DNA of 64,000 nucleotides from contig CAVUMC010000002.1 in assembly GCA_963742535.1 (NCBI GenBank), forward strand, positions 1,426,001 through 1,490,000. Direction: 5' to 3'. The translations under genes were made by a program, and so were the position numbers. Of the stretch, positions 19,483 through 26,589 are shown in pieces; positions within the stretch are counted from its first letter, which is position 1, and the number at the start of each line of letters is the position of its first letter. Source of the DNA: VRUE01 sp963742535 (GTDB taxonomy: Bacteria > Actinomycetota > Thermoleophilia > Solirubrobacterales > 70-9). The notes beneath the pieces were generated by a model. That model did not search any database. It was given only the letters and a program-made list of their open reading frames with translations, and was not told where the DNA came from.

Positions 19483-20401
19483 GTGCGTATAGACGAGATC
19501 ATCGCCGCGCAAAGCGCCGACCTTCTCGGTCGAGTTCTTCCCGCCGAAGACGGAGGAGGGGCGCGAGGGATTGCTCGCGACCGCGCGCTCGCTGCGCGAG
19601 CTGGAGCCCGACTTCGTCTCGGTCACCTACGGCGCCGGTGGCTCGACCCGCGACGGCACGGTCGAGATCACCCGCGAGCTCAAGGACGAGCTCGGCTACG
19701 AGACGATGGCTCACCTCAGCTGCGTCGGCGAGACCACCGAGGGGCTGGCGGAGACGCTGGACCAGATCGCCGCGGCGGGGATCGAGAACGTCTTCGCTCT
19801 GCGCGGCGACCCGCCACGCGGGCAGGAGGACTTCGTCCAGCCCGAGGGCGGGCTCGGCAGCGCCGCCGAGCTGGCCGCCTTCATCGGCAGTCGCTGGCAG
19901 TTCACGGTCGGCGGCGCCTGCTTCCCGGAGGTGCATCCCGAGGCGCCCGACCTCGAGACCGACCTCGCTTACCTGAAGACCAAGGTCGACTCCGGCGCCT
20001 CCTTCCTGATCACCCAGCTCTTCTTCGACAACCAGGTCTACTTCGACTTCGTCGCCGCGGCGCGGGCAGCGGGAATCGAGGTGCCGATCCTGGCCGGGGT
20101 GATCCCGGTCGCCAGCTTCGCCCAGACAAAGCGCATCTGCGAGCTCTGCGACGCCTCGATCCCGCCCCGGCTCGAGGCGGCCTTCGCGGCGGCGGACGGC
20201 GATGAGAGAGCGGAGTTCGAGCTCGGGGTCGCCTTCGCTGCACAGCAGTGCTCGGAGCTGTTGCTCGCCGGGGTGCCCGGGATCCACTTCTACGCCCTCA
20301 ACCGGGCGCCGGCGACACGGGCGGTGCTCGGCGCGCTGCAGGCATCGCGGCCCTGGGAGCGGCTCCGCAACGACAGCGGCGACTTGGCCGAGTCGCTCTG
20401 A
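19483..20401 (+). CDS. metF: 5,10-methylenetetrahydrofolate reductase
   Basis: MetF reduces methylene-THF to methyl-THF for methionine synthesis. The frame opens at a GTG at 19483 (VRIDEIIAAQS), 13 bases after the sugar porter stop. It is broken near 19516 by one extra G and then reads PTFSVEFFPPKTEEG, the canonical N-terminal MetF motif. FVSVTYGAGGSTRDGTVE, NVFALRGDPPRG and FLITQLFFDNQVYFDFV follow, all FAD/folate-site motifs of the TIM barrel. The repaired length of about 305 residues is normal. The function is essential for methionine prototrophy and the rest is intact, so the break is most likely a sequencing error. Confidence 0.9.
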
Positions 20402-20419
20402 GTAAACTGCTTCGTCCTC

Positions 20420-21203
20420 ATGGCTAACCGCAGGGAGGAAGAGAGGGAGCGGCTCCGCCAGGCCCGCAAGGCCGGCGAGACGAAGCAGGCCGGCTCCGAG
20501 AAACGGCGCCTGATGATCGGCTACGGCGTAGCCGGGATCGTCGGTGTTCTCGTCTTGGTCGGAATCATTGCCGTGATCGTCTCGGCGGCGAATAAGAACG
20601 ACAGCGGTGAGTCGCATATTGACCAGCAGTCGGGATCGACCAACGGCATCCAGCCCGACACGCGCAGCGGCACACCGGTGTCCGCGGTCAAAGTCACCAA
20701 CTTGAAAGAGGCGGCGAAAAAGGCTGGCTGCGACCTGCGGCTCCACCTTCCCGAAGAGGGGCACGAACATATCCCGCCGACGGCGAAAACGCCCGAATAC
20801 AAAACTAACCCGCCGACCTCGGGCAACCACGTCGAACCTCCCTACCAGCAGGCTGACGGCGCTTACAAGGAAATGCCGCAGGAAATCGACATCGTCCACT
20901 CGATGGAGCACGGCCGGCTGGAGATCCAGTACTCACCCGACCTCCCCGAACAGCGCCCAGCTGGAACTGATCGGGCTCTACGACTCGATGTACGGAGCGT
21001 CGCTGCTCTTCCCGAACGACAACATGCCCTACGAAGTGGCCGCGACGACCTGGCGCAACCTGCTCGGCTGCAACGAATACAAGGGCGCGATCACCCTCGA
21101 CGCGATTCGCGACTTCGGCAAGCAGACATGGGGCAAAGGCCGCGAGCCGGTCGAAGGCTTCCCCTTCACCGGTCCGACGCCGGTCGAACCGACCGTCGGC
21201 TAG
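20420..21203 (+). CDS. DUF3105 membrane-anchored protein, one frameshift
   Basis: A short basic cytoplasmic segment (REEERERLRQARKAGETKQ) precedes one transmembrane helix (YGVAGIVGVLVLVGIIAVIV, residues 34-54). An extracytoplasmic DUF3105 domain follows: YKTNPPTSGNHVEPPYQQADG, then IVHSMEHGRLEIQYSP. Near 20955 one extra base shifts the frame. The domain continues as LELIGLYDSMYGASLLFPND, then NMPYEVAATTWRNLLGCNEY, and ends at 21203. The repaired length is about 260 residues. DUF3105 has conserved His/Glu motifs (SGNH, HSMEHG) but no established function that I know of. Confidence 0.8.
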
Positions 21204-21208
21204 GCCTT

Positions 21209-22192
21209 CTAAGCGCGGTAAGCGGGGAAGAAGTCCCCCGCATTGCGGTCGCTGCTGAGGCGAGCGTAGGTCTCTGGGTCAGTAACGAGCTCGGACGTGT
21301 GCCAGGCCAACTCGCGGTTGGCGAACCCGCGCTTGAACTCCTCGAGGCGGTCGCCATGGGTGATGCCCCCGCCGAGGTTTAGCGGCAGGTCCAGCGCGGT
21401 GGCGTGCTCAATCAGCGAGGCGACGACGTTCTTCATCGGCGAGTCGCGCAGGTGCGAGTCGGCGCTGCCGCTGAGGTAATAGTGGAGATAGCCATCGCTG
21501 ACGGCGGCGACTGAGGCGGCGGCGATAGCCCCGTCCGGAGCGAGGGCGAGGGCCAGCCAGGTGCGCGGCGATTCGAGGATGCGGTCGAAGTAGGCGGCGG
21601 AGAAGAAGTAGCGCTCGGCGGCACCGGTGCGGCGCATCGTTTGCTCGTAGGCAGCAAGGAAGCCGGCTCGTTGCTCAGGACTGGTCTCGGGGCCAGGGAC
21701 GAGGCTTAGCTCGTAGCCGCGCCGCAAATTCTTGTTGATCTGATTGCGATCACTGCCGCGGCTCTTCGCGGGCAGGGCAGGGTCGGCGATGAGGACGACG
21801 TTGCGCTTGCTGGAGTTGCCGAGCGGCGGGTTGGCGAGCGTGTGGCGGAGGAAGATCGAGACGAGGCCCGTAGCGGAGAAATCGATGGATTCAGGGTCGA
21901 GCGGGGGTGGAGTTGGGGGGGTGTCTCCCAGAGCAACAGCGGGGAGGCTCTGTGAGACACCCCCCCAACTCCCCTCGGCCAGGCCGGGATATCCGTAGGG
22001 AGAGATTGCGTCTCGCTCGGGACCGGAGACGATCTCGCGCACGATCAGCGGGGCGAGGAGCTCGCGGTCCTCGGTCTCGATCCGCAGAGAATGGGTAACG
22101 CCTTCTGCCTCGAGGAACGGGGGCGAGCGGAAGAACTCGTCGCTGGACGCGGCGGCGCCGCCATCCTCGATCAGCTCCGCGGTGGCGCTCAC
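21209..22192 (-). CDS. FemAB/BioF2-like acyltransferase of the GNAT fold
   Basis: About 327 residues from a GTG at 22192 that overlaps the stop of the GNAT gene by 4 bases. A longer frame extends to 22252, but it only shadows the neighbour. The C-terminal part has FemAB/GNAT-like features: SDRNQINKNLRRGYELSLV, FLAAYEQTMRRTGAAERYFF and SASVAAVSDGYLHYYLSGSA-like strands, then NLGGGITHGDRLEEFKRGFA. Such proteins add aminoacyl or acyl groups to lipid-linked peptidoglycan or exopolysaccharide precursors. The location at the edge of the polysaccharide locus supports that role. The segment GSWGGVSQSLPAVALGDTPP is encoded by a strong 25-bp inverted repeat (21909-21972), possibly an in-frame insertion. 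Confidence 0.7.
   Translation of the reverse strand: MSATAELIEDGGAAASSDEFFRSPPFLEAEGVTHSLRIETEDRELLAPLIVREIVSGPERDAISPYGYPGLAEGSWGGVSQSLPAVALGDTPPTPPPLDPESIDFSATGLVSIFLRHTLANPPLGNSSKRNVVLIADPALPAKSRGSDRNQINKNLRRGYELSLVPGPETSPEQRAGFLAAYEQTMRRTGAAERYFFSAAYFDRILESPRTWLALALAPDGAIAAASVAAVSDGYLHYYLSGSADSHLRDSPMKNVVASLIEHATALDLPLNLGGGITHGDRLEEFKRGFANRELAWHTSELVTDPETYARLSSDRNAGDFFPAYRA
21909..21972. repeat. Inverted repeat inside the FemAB-like gene
   Basis: Two 25-base arms (21909-21933 and 21948-21972), each beginning or ending with GGAGTTGGGGGGGTGTCTC or its complement, are complementary with a single mismatch. A 14-base loop separates them. The structure is in frame and encodes a low-complexity Gly/Ser/Pro stretch. 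Such a perfect stem is unlikely from coding constraint alone. Confidence 0.75.
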
Positions 22193-22749
22193 GGGAGCAG
22201 GTCGGCTGCGGCGGCGCGGAACTCGTCGGGCAGCACGCCCCAGACCTCGCAATCGTCGGCCGGGGCATCGTCGCGGCGCAGGTGGGCGCGCATCGTGCCC
22301 TCGTGCTTCCAGCCGAGCCCGGCCACGGTCTTCTTGGCGATCTCATTGCGGGCCGGAATGCGGCCGTAGACGCGGTGGGCGCCGAACTCGTCGAAGGCCT
22401 TGGCCAGGGTGAGCGCCTCGGCGCGGCGACCGACTCCGGCACCGCGCACTTCGTCGCCGATCAGGGCGCCGAGCTCGGGCGCGGTCTGGCGGAAGAGGCC
22501 GTAGAGGGCAGTGAAGCCGACAGGCTCGTCGTAGCCCTCGACCACGATCGCGTACTTGCGGTCCTCGCCTGAGTCGTTCATCGCCCGCCCTACCCAGGCC
22601 TCGGCTTCCTCGAGCGAAAACGAGTCACGCTGCTCCATCAGCGAAGCGGTCGCCGCTGGGTTGTTGAACCAACGGTGCACGGCAGCGGCGTCGCCGGGCT
22701 CAAAGGGGCGCAACGAGACTTCCGGCCGCTCGGTCACCCCGAAAACCAT
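22189..22749 (-). CDS. GNAT-family N-acetyltransferase
   Basis: This 186-residue protein is of the RimJ/RimL or WecD-like type. Motifs are VSLRPFEPGDAAAVHRWFNN at the N-terminus, AIVVEGYDEPVGFTALYGLF (beta-4 region), then GALIGDEVRGAGVGRRAEAL, which carries the acetyl-CoA-binding R/Q-x-x-G-x-G/A loop (RGAGVG). NEIAKKTVAGLGWKHEGTMR is the typical end of the fold. It overlaps the FemAB-like gene by 4 bases and follows the sugar transferase gene by 18 bases. Acetylation of an amino-sugar precursor is plausible from context, but a protein or small-molecule substrate cannot be excluded. Confidence 0.82.
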   Translation of the reverse strand: MVFGVTERPEVSLRPFEPGDAAAVHRWFNNPAATASLMEQRDSFSLEEAEAWVGRAMNDSGEDRKYAIVVEGYDEPVGFTALYGLFRQTAPELGALIGDEVRGAGVGRRAEALTLAKAFDEFGAHRVYGRIPARNEIAKKTVAGLGWKHEGTMRAHLRRDDAPADDCEVWGVLPDEFRAAAADLLP

Positions 22750-22767
22750 ATGCCCTCCCGAACTGAC

Positions 22768-23331
22768 TCAGTCCGGCGCGAGGCCGTGACCGGTGATGAG
22801 GAGCCAGAGCGTCTTCGCCAGGATGCGGGCGTCGAGGGTGGCGCGGCGATGCTCGACGTACCAGACGTCGAGCTCGATTCGCTCCTCCCAGGGGATGCCG
22901 GCGCGGCCCTGGACCTGAGCCCAGCCGGTGATTCCGGGGCGGACCTCGTGACGGCGATGCTGGTGTGGGGTGTAATCGGCGACCTGGGCGGGAATGGTCG
23001 GGCGGGGACCGACGATCGCCATCTCACCGCGCAGGACGTTGACCAGGTTGGGAATCTCGTCGAGCGAGGTGCGGCGCAGGATCCGGCCGGCGGTGGTGAC
23101 GCGCGGGTCGTCGCGGCCGACGACGGTGCCAATCCCAACCGGGTCCGAGCCTTCGACCATCGTGCGTAGCTTCAGCATCTCGAACTCGGCGCCGTGCAAG
23201 CCGACCCGTCGCTGGCGATAGACGACGGGCCCACGGCTGCCCAACTTGATCGCGATCGCGGCAATCAGCAGCACCGGCGAGAGGATCGCAAGGGCAAGCA
23301 GGGCGACGGCTATGTCGAAGGCTCGGGGCAT
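22768..23331 (-). CDS. Initiating sugar-1-phosphate transferase (PglC/WcaJ family)
   Basis: It transfers a sugar phosphate from a UDP-sugar to undecaprenyl phosphate, the first membrane step of polysaccharide synthesis. The 187 residues comprise one N-terminal membrane segment (FDIAVALLALAILSPVLLIA) and the catalytic domain: FEMLKLRTMVEGSD, GRILRRTSLDEIPNLVNVLR with the catalytic Asp-Glu pair, GEMAIVGPRPTIPAQ, and RHEVRPGITGWAQVQGR. It lacks the four extra helices of WcaJ and so matches the minimal monotopic PglC type. It lies 7 bases downstream of a GT2 gene and is probably co-transcribed with it. Confidence 0.9.
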   Translation of the reverse strand: MPRAFDIAVALLALAILSPVLLIAAIAIKLGSRGPVVYRQRRVGLHGAEFEMLKLRTMVEGSDPVGIGTVVGRDDPRVTTAGRILRRTSLDEIPNLVNVLRGEMAIVGPRPTIPAQVADYTPHQHRRHEVRPGITGWAQVQGRAGIPWEERIELDVWYVEHRRATLDARILAKTLWLLITGHGLAPD

Positions 23332-23338
23332 CGGCTGC

Positions 23339-24466
23339 TCAGCGGGTCCCGGGAGCCTTCTCCCAAGCCGCCGGGGGACCTTGGCGGAAGCGATCCCAGA
23401 GACCGGCGGCGATCGAGAGTGTGGTCAGCCAGTAGTAGCGGGCGATCCGCAGCGGTCCGACGGGGAAGCTGCCACCGAGCAGGCCGGCAGCGATCGCGGC
23501 GATCTGGATCGCGTAGGTGAAGACGTAGACGCTGCCGCTGCCGAGCAGGGCGAGGTTGGTGAAGAAGGCGAGCACGTGGAGGAAGGGCGTCAGGTAGCGC
23601 AGCAGCCGGTGCGAGAAGAGCTCGAGCGCGTAGAGGGAGGAGTAGCCGCGCGGCGAGATCATCCGCTCGCCGACGACGATGTCCCAGAGGCCACGCATCA
23701 TCCTCCGTTTGCGGGTGAACTCTCCCTCCATCGTCGGCACCATCTTCTCCTCCGCTCGGGCCGCCGGCGCGTAGAGCGAGCGCTTGTGGCGCTTGGCCAG
23801 GGCGAAGGGGAAGGAGAGGTCGTGGCTGCCGGAGGGATCGAGCGGCAGGTAGTCCTCCGCGCGCACGGCGTAGATCGCGCCGTTGCCGGCGGTGATGCCT
23901 GCCAGCGTCGACTCCATCTCCCGCACCGCCATCTCGTAGCGCCAGTAAGAGCCCTCGAGGTTGTCGCCGGCGGCATCGAGGAAGCGGACCTGGCCGCAGA
24001 CATAAGCCACGGCCGGATCGCCGAAGGGGGCGACGAGCTGACGCAGGGCGTCGGGCTGCCAGATGCTGTTGGCATCGGAGAAGGCGAGGACCTCACCGGA
24101 GGCGCGCTCGGCGGCGGCATTCTGGGTGGTGAGCTTGCCGCCGCGGGGCAGATCGAGGACGAGGTCGGCGCCGGCCTCGCGAGCGCGCTCGGCGGTGGCG
24201 TCGGCTGAGCCGTCGGAGGCGACGATGACCTCCAACTGCTCACGCGGGTAGTCGAGCGCCAGCGCATTGGTGACCTTTTCCGCGATCACCTCCTCCTCGT
24301 CATAGGCGGCGACGATCAAGGAGACCGTGGGCAGCTCTGCCGCCTCAGGCGGCGGGGCCGACGATCTCCGCAGGGCAACCAGGAGTCTCAATAGCAGCGG
24401 ATAGCCGAGATGCGTGTAGACGATCCCGGCGGCACTGAGCCAGAAGATGAGCGCAACCAGGGTCAT
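23339..24466 (-). CDS. Membrane glycosyltransferase family 2
   Basis: This 375-residue enzyme has an N-terminal helix (LVALIFWLSAAGIVYTHLGY), a GT-A domain and two or three C-terminal helices. Key motifs are TVSLIVAAYDEEEVIAEKV at the nucleotide site, VIVASDGSADAT, and AFSDANSIWQPDALRQL in place of the usual DxD. GNGAIYAVRAEDYLPLDPSG and RRMMRGLWDIVVGERMISPR, positioned like the acceptor-binding Q/RxxRW region, follow. It probably adds a sugar to a lipid-linked or nascent polysaccharide on the inner face of the membrane. Its ATG overlaps the stop of the GT4 gene, so the pair is translationally coupled. Confidence 0.88.
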   Translation of the reverse strand: MTLVALIFWLSAAGIVYTHLGYPLLLRLLVALRRSSAPPPEAAELPTVSLIVAAYDEEEVIAEKVTNALALDYPREQLEVIVASDGSADATAERAREAGADLVLDLPRGGKLTTQNAAAERASGEVLAFSDANSIWQPDALRQLVAPFGDPAVAYVCGQVRFLDAAGDNLEGSYWRYEMAVREMESTLAGITAGNGAIYAVRAEDYLPLDPSGSHDLSFPFALAKRHKRSLYAPAARAEEKMVPTMEGEFTRKRRMMRGLWDIVVGERMISPRGYSSLYALELFSHRLLRYLTPFLHVLAFFTNLALLGSGSVYVFTYAIQIAAIAAGLLGGSFPVGPLRIARYYWLTTLSIAAGLWDRFRQGPPAAWEKAPGTR

Positions 24467-25578
24467 CGGCCCTCCCCTAGGAGCTCTTCGTAGAGGGAGA
24501 TCGTCTGGGCGGCGATCGCGTCCCAGGAGTAGGGGCCGGCAGCGGCTTGCCGGGCGGCAGCCGCAAGCCGCTCACGCCCAGCGGCATCCGCCACCAACTC
24601 GTTCAGGGCAGCGGATAGCGCATCGGCGTCCCCCGGCGGCACGAGTCGAGCCGCGCCGGTGGCGGCAACCTCGGGGAAGCCGCCGACTTCGCTCAGCAGC
24701 AGCGGCTTGCCGAAAGCGAGGCCGGTGTAGAGGACGCCGGAGTGCTCGGCGTCCAGATAGGGGAGGACGACGAGGTCGGCGGCGCGAAAGATTGCCGGGA
24801 TCTCGGCATCGTCGATGAAGCGGGTGACGAAGCGAACGCGACCGGGTGCCGCGGACGCCGCGCGGCGCAGCGGTTCGACGTCCATCCGCGGGTTGCCGAC
24901 GATCCACAGCTCCGCGCCGTCAACCTTGGCAAAGGCATCGAGAAGCACCTCGAGTCCCTTGTAAGGGCGCAAGAGGCCGAAGAAGAGGACCACCGGGCCC
25001 TCGGCGCCCTGCAGCTCTAGCAGCAGTGGCTTCTCCTCCGGCAGCTCGGTCAGGTAGTCGAAGGCGCCGTGGGGGATGACGCGGACGCGAGCGGGATCGA
25101 GTCCGACCCGCTCACGCAGGCTGCGGGCGCCGTGCTCGGAATGGGCGATCACAGTGTCCATGGCGCCGAAAATGCGGCGGGCGGTGGCAAGCTGCCGGCG
25201 GCTCGCCTCGGGTGGCAGGACATAGTGGGCGGTCATCACCCGCGGTCGCCGGGGTGGCAGCAGGCGAGCGTCCATCGCCGGCATGGTGAGCCACTGGTAG
25301 TGGACGAGGTCGGCGGCGAGCTGGCGACGCAGGCGCAGCATGTCCGGCAGGTGCTCGGCGGCCTTGAAGGCTCGACGACCCGGAGCGTCAAGACCACGTG
25401 CGGCGGTACGTCGATAGAAGCACTCCCGCACCCCATACCCCCGCGGCTCGGGGACGGGCCCGTAGAGGAAACGACTGGTCAACAGCTCGACCTCGGCGCC
25501 GCGCGCAGCAAGCGCCGCAGCAAGCGCCCGGTCGTAAGGCGGCGTGAATGCCGAGGGATCTACGAGCTGGACCTTCAT
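24463..25578 (-). CDS. Glycosyltransferase family 4 (GT-B fold)
   Basis: This 371-residue enzyme starts MKVQLVDPSAFTPPYDRALA, the Rossmann N-terminal domain. The C-terminal donor-binding domain carries VVLFFGLLRPYKGLEVLLDA, ELWIVGNPRMDVEPLRRA, and PYLDAEHSGVLYTGLAFGKP followed by LLLSEVGGFPE, the E-x7-E-type nucleotide-sugar motif in its usual place. It retains glycosyltransfer in the cytosol using an NDP-sugar. It is the first gene of the minus-strand run GT4-GT2-sugar transferase-GNAT-FemAB and diverges from the GT2 gene at 25626 with only 47 bases between starts. Confidence 0.9.
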   Translation of the reverse strand: MKVQLVDPSAFTPPYDRALAAALAARGAEVELLTSRFLYGPVPEPRGYGVRECFYRRTAARGLDAPGRRAFKAAEHLPDMLRLRRQLAADLVHYQWLTMPAMDARLLPPRRPRVMTAHYVLPPEASRRQLATARRIFGAMDTVIAHSEHGARSLRERVGLDPARVRVIPHGAFDYLTELPEEKPLLLELQGAEGPVVLFFGLLRPYKGLEVLLDAFAKVDGAELWIVGNPRMDVEPLRRAASAAPGRVRFVTRFIDDAEIPAIFRAADLVVLPYLDAEHSGVLYTGLAFGKPLLLSEVGGFPEVAATGAARLVPPGDADALSAALNELVADAAGRERLAAAARQAAAGPYSWDAIAAQTISLYEELLGEGR

Positions 25579-25625
25579 GCCCGGCGGTATGTCGAGTGCT
25601 CGATCAGGTGCAAACGGCGATTATC

Positions 25626-26543
25626 GTGGCCGCTGTGCCCCCCACGCTGTCCTACTGCGTCGTGAACACGAACGGCCGCGAGTACTTGCTCGCTTGTCTC
25701 AACGCGATCGAACGCACCCACCCACAGGATGTGGAGTGCGAGATCCTCGTTCTCGACAACGCCTCCAGCGACGGCTCGGCCGATGCTGTGCGCGAGCGTG
25801 ACGGAGATGTGCGGCTGATCGCGCTCGAGCGCCGCACCGGCAAGGCCGAGAACGACTCAACCCTGATGCGGGAGGCAAAGGGCACCTACTGCCTGCTGCT
25901 AAACGAGGACTCCGAGTTGCGGCCGGGAGCGGTCGCGGCACTGCTGGCGGCGCTCGAAGCCGATCCCGAGGCCGCTGCCGCGACACCGCAGCTACTCGAC
26001 TCCGCGGGGTCGCCGACTCCCTGCGCCTGGCGCTTTCCCGGGGTCGGAACGGCGTTCGCCGGCGCCCTCTTCCTGCACCGCTGGGCAACCGTGCAGAGCA
26101 AGGGCACCACGACCCGACGCGTCGATTGGGGGCAATCAAGCGCGCTGCTCGTCCGCCGCGAAGCCGCCGCCGGGATCGGCTACATGGACCCCGCCTTCTT
26201 CGTCTACTACGACGAGTGCGACTTCGCCAAGCGCCTCGCCGACAACGGCTGGCACAGCCTCTTCGTCCCCGCCGCCGAGGCGATCCACCACGACCAGCTC
26301 TCCACCGACCTCGCCAAGGGCCTCCCCCGCATCGTTGAATTCCACCGCAACCGCGACCTCTACATGCGCAAGCACCACGGGCGCTTGGCGGCCCTTGCGG
26401 TGCGCACTCTCACCGCTTGGTCATACGCCGTCCGCGCCCTCGTCGCCGCGGTCTTGCCGGGTCAGCCAGCAAACGTCTACCGGGCCCACGCCCGCCAGGC
26501 CGTGCGCCCTAGCCGAGAAAAAGGTCTCCAAAGCCCACTCTAG
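25626..26543 (+). CDS. Glycosyltransferase family 2 (rhamnosyltransferase-like)
   Basis: About 305 residues from the GTG at 25626, or the GTG at 25635; the open frame reaches 25548 but that would overlap the divergent gene. Motifs are LSYCVVNTNGREYLLACLNA, LVLDNASSDGSADAV, CLLLNEDSELRPGAVAALLA (a DxD-like NEDSE) and FFVYYDECDFAKRLADNGWH, the catalytic-base region of WbbL-type rhamnosyltransferases. The donor sugar is not proven. The C-terminus (VRPSREKGLQSPL) lies 46 bases before the NACHT gene, where base composition drops sharply. The last residues may have been altered by that insertion. Confidence 0.88.
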   Translation: MAAVPPTLSYCVVNTNGREYLLACLNAIERTHPQDVECEILVLDNASSDGSADAVRERDGDVRLIALERRTGKAENDSTLMREAKGTYCLLLNEDSELRPGAVAALLAALEADPEAAAATPQLLDSAGSPTPCAWRFPGVGTAFAGALFLHRWATVQSKGTTTRRVDWGQSSALLVRREAAAGIGYMDPAFFVYYDECDFAKRLADNGWHSLFVPAAEAIHHDQLSTDLAKGLPRIVEFHRNRDLYMRKHHGRLAALAVRTLTAWSYAVRALVAAVLPGQPANVYRAHARQAVRPSREKGLQSPL

Positions 26544-26589
26544 GTATCAGGTTTTCGTGCTATCGCATTGACACAGTAGATTCTTCGAC

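Noticed and set aside
19340..19520. Programmed frameshifting in the sugar porter and metF genes
   Set aside because: No slippery heptamer or downstream stem is seen, and many unrelated genes show the same kind of break.
19499..20911. 470-codon minus-strand open frame
   Set aside because: Antisense to metF and the DUF3105 gene, whose families are certain; no homology-like motifs in the translation.
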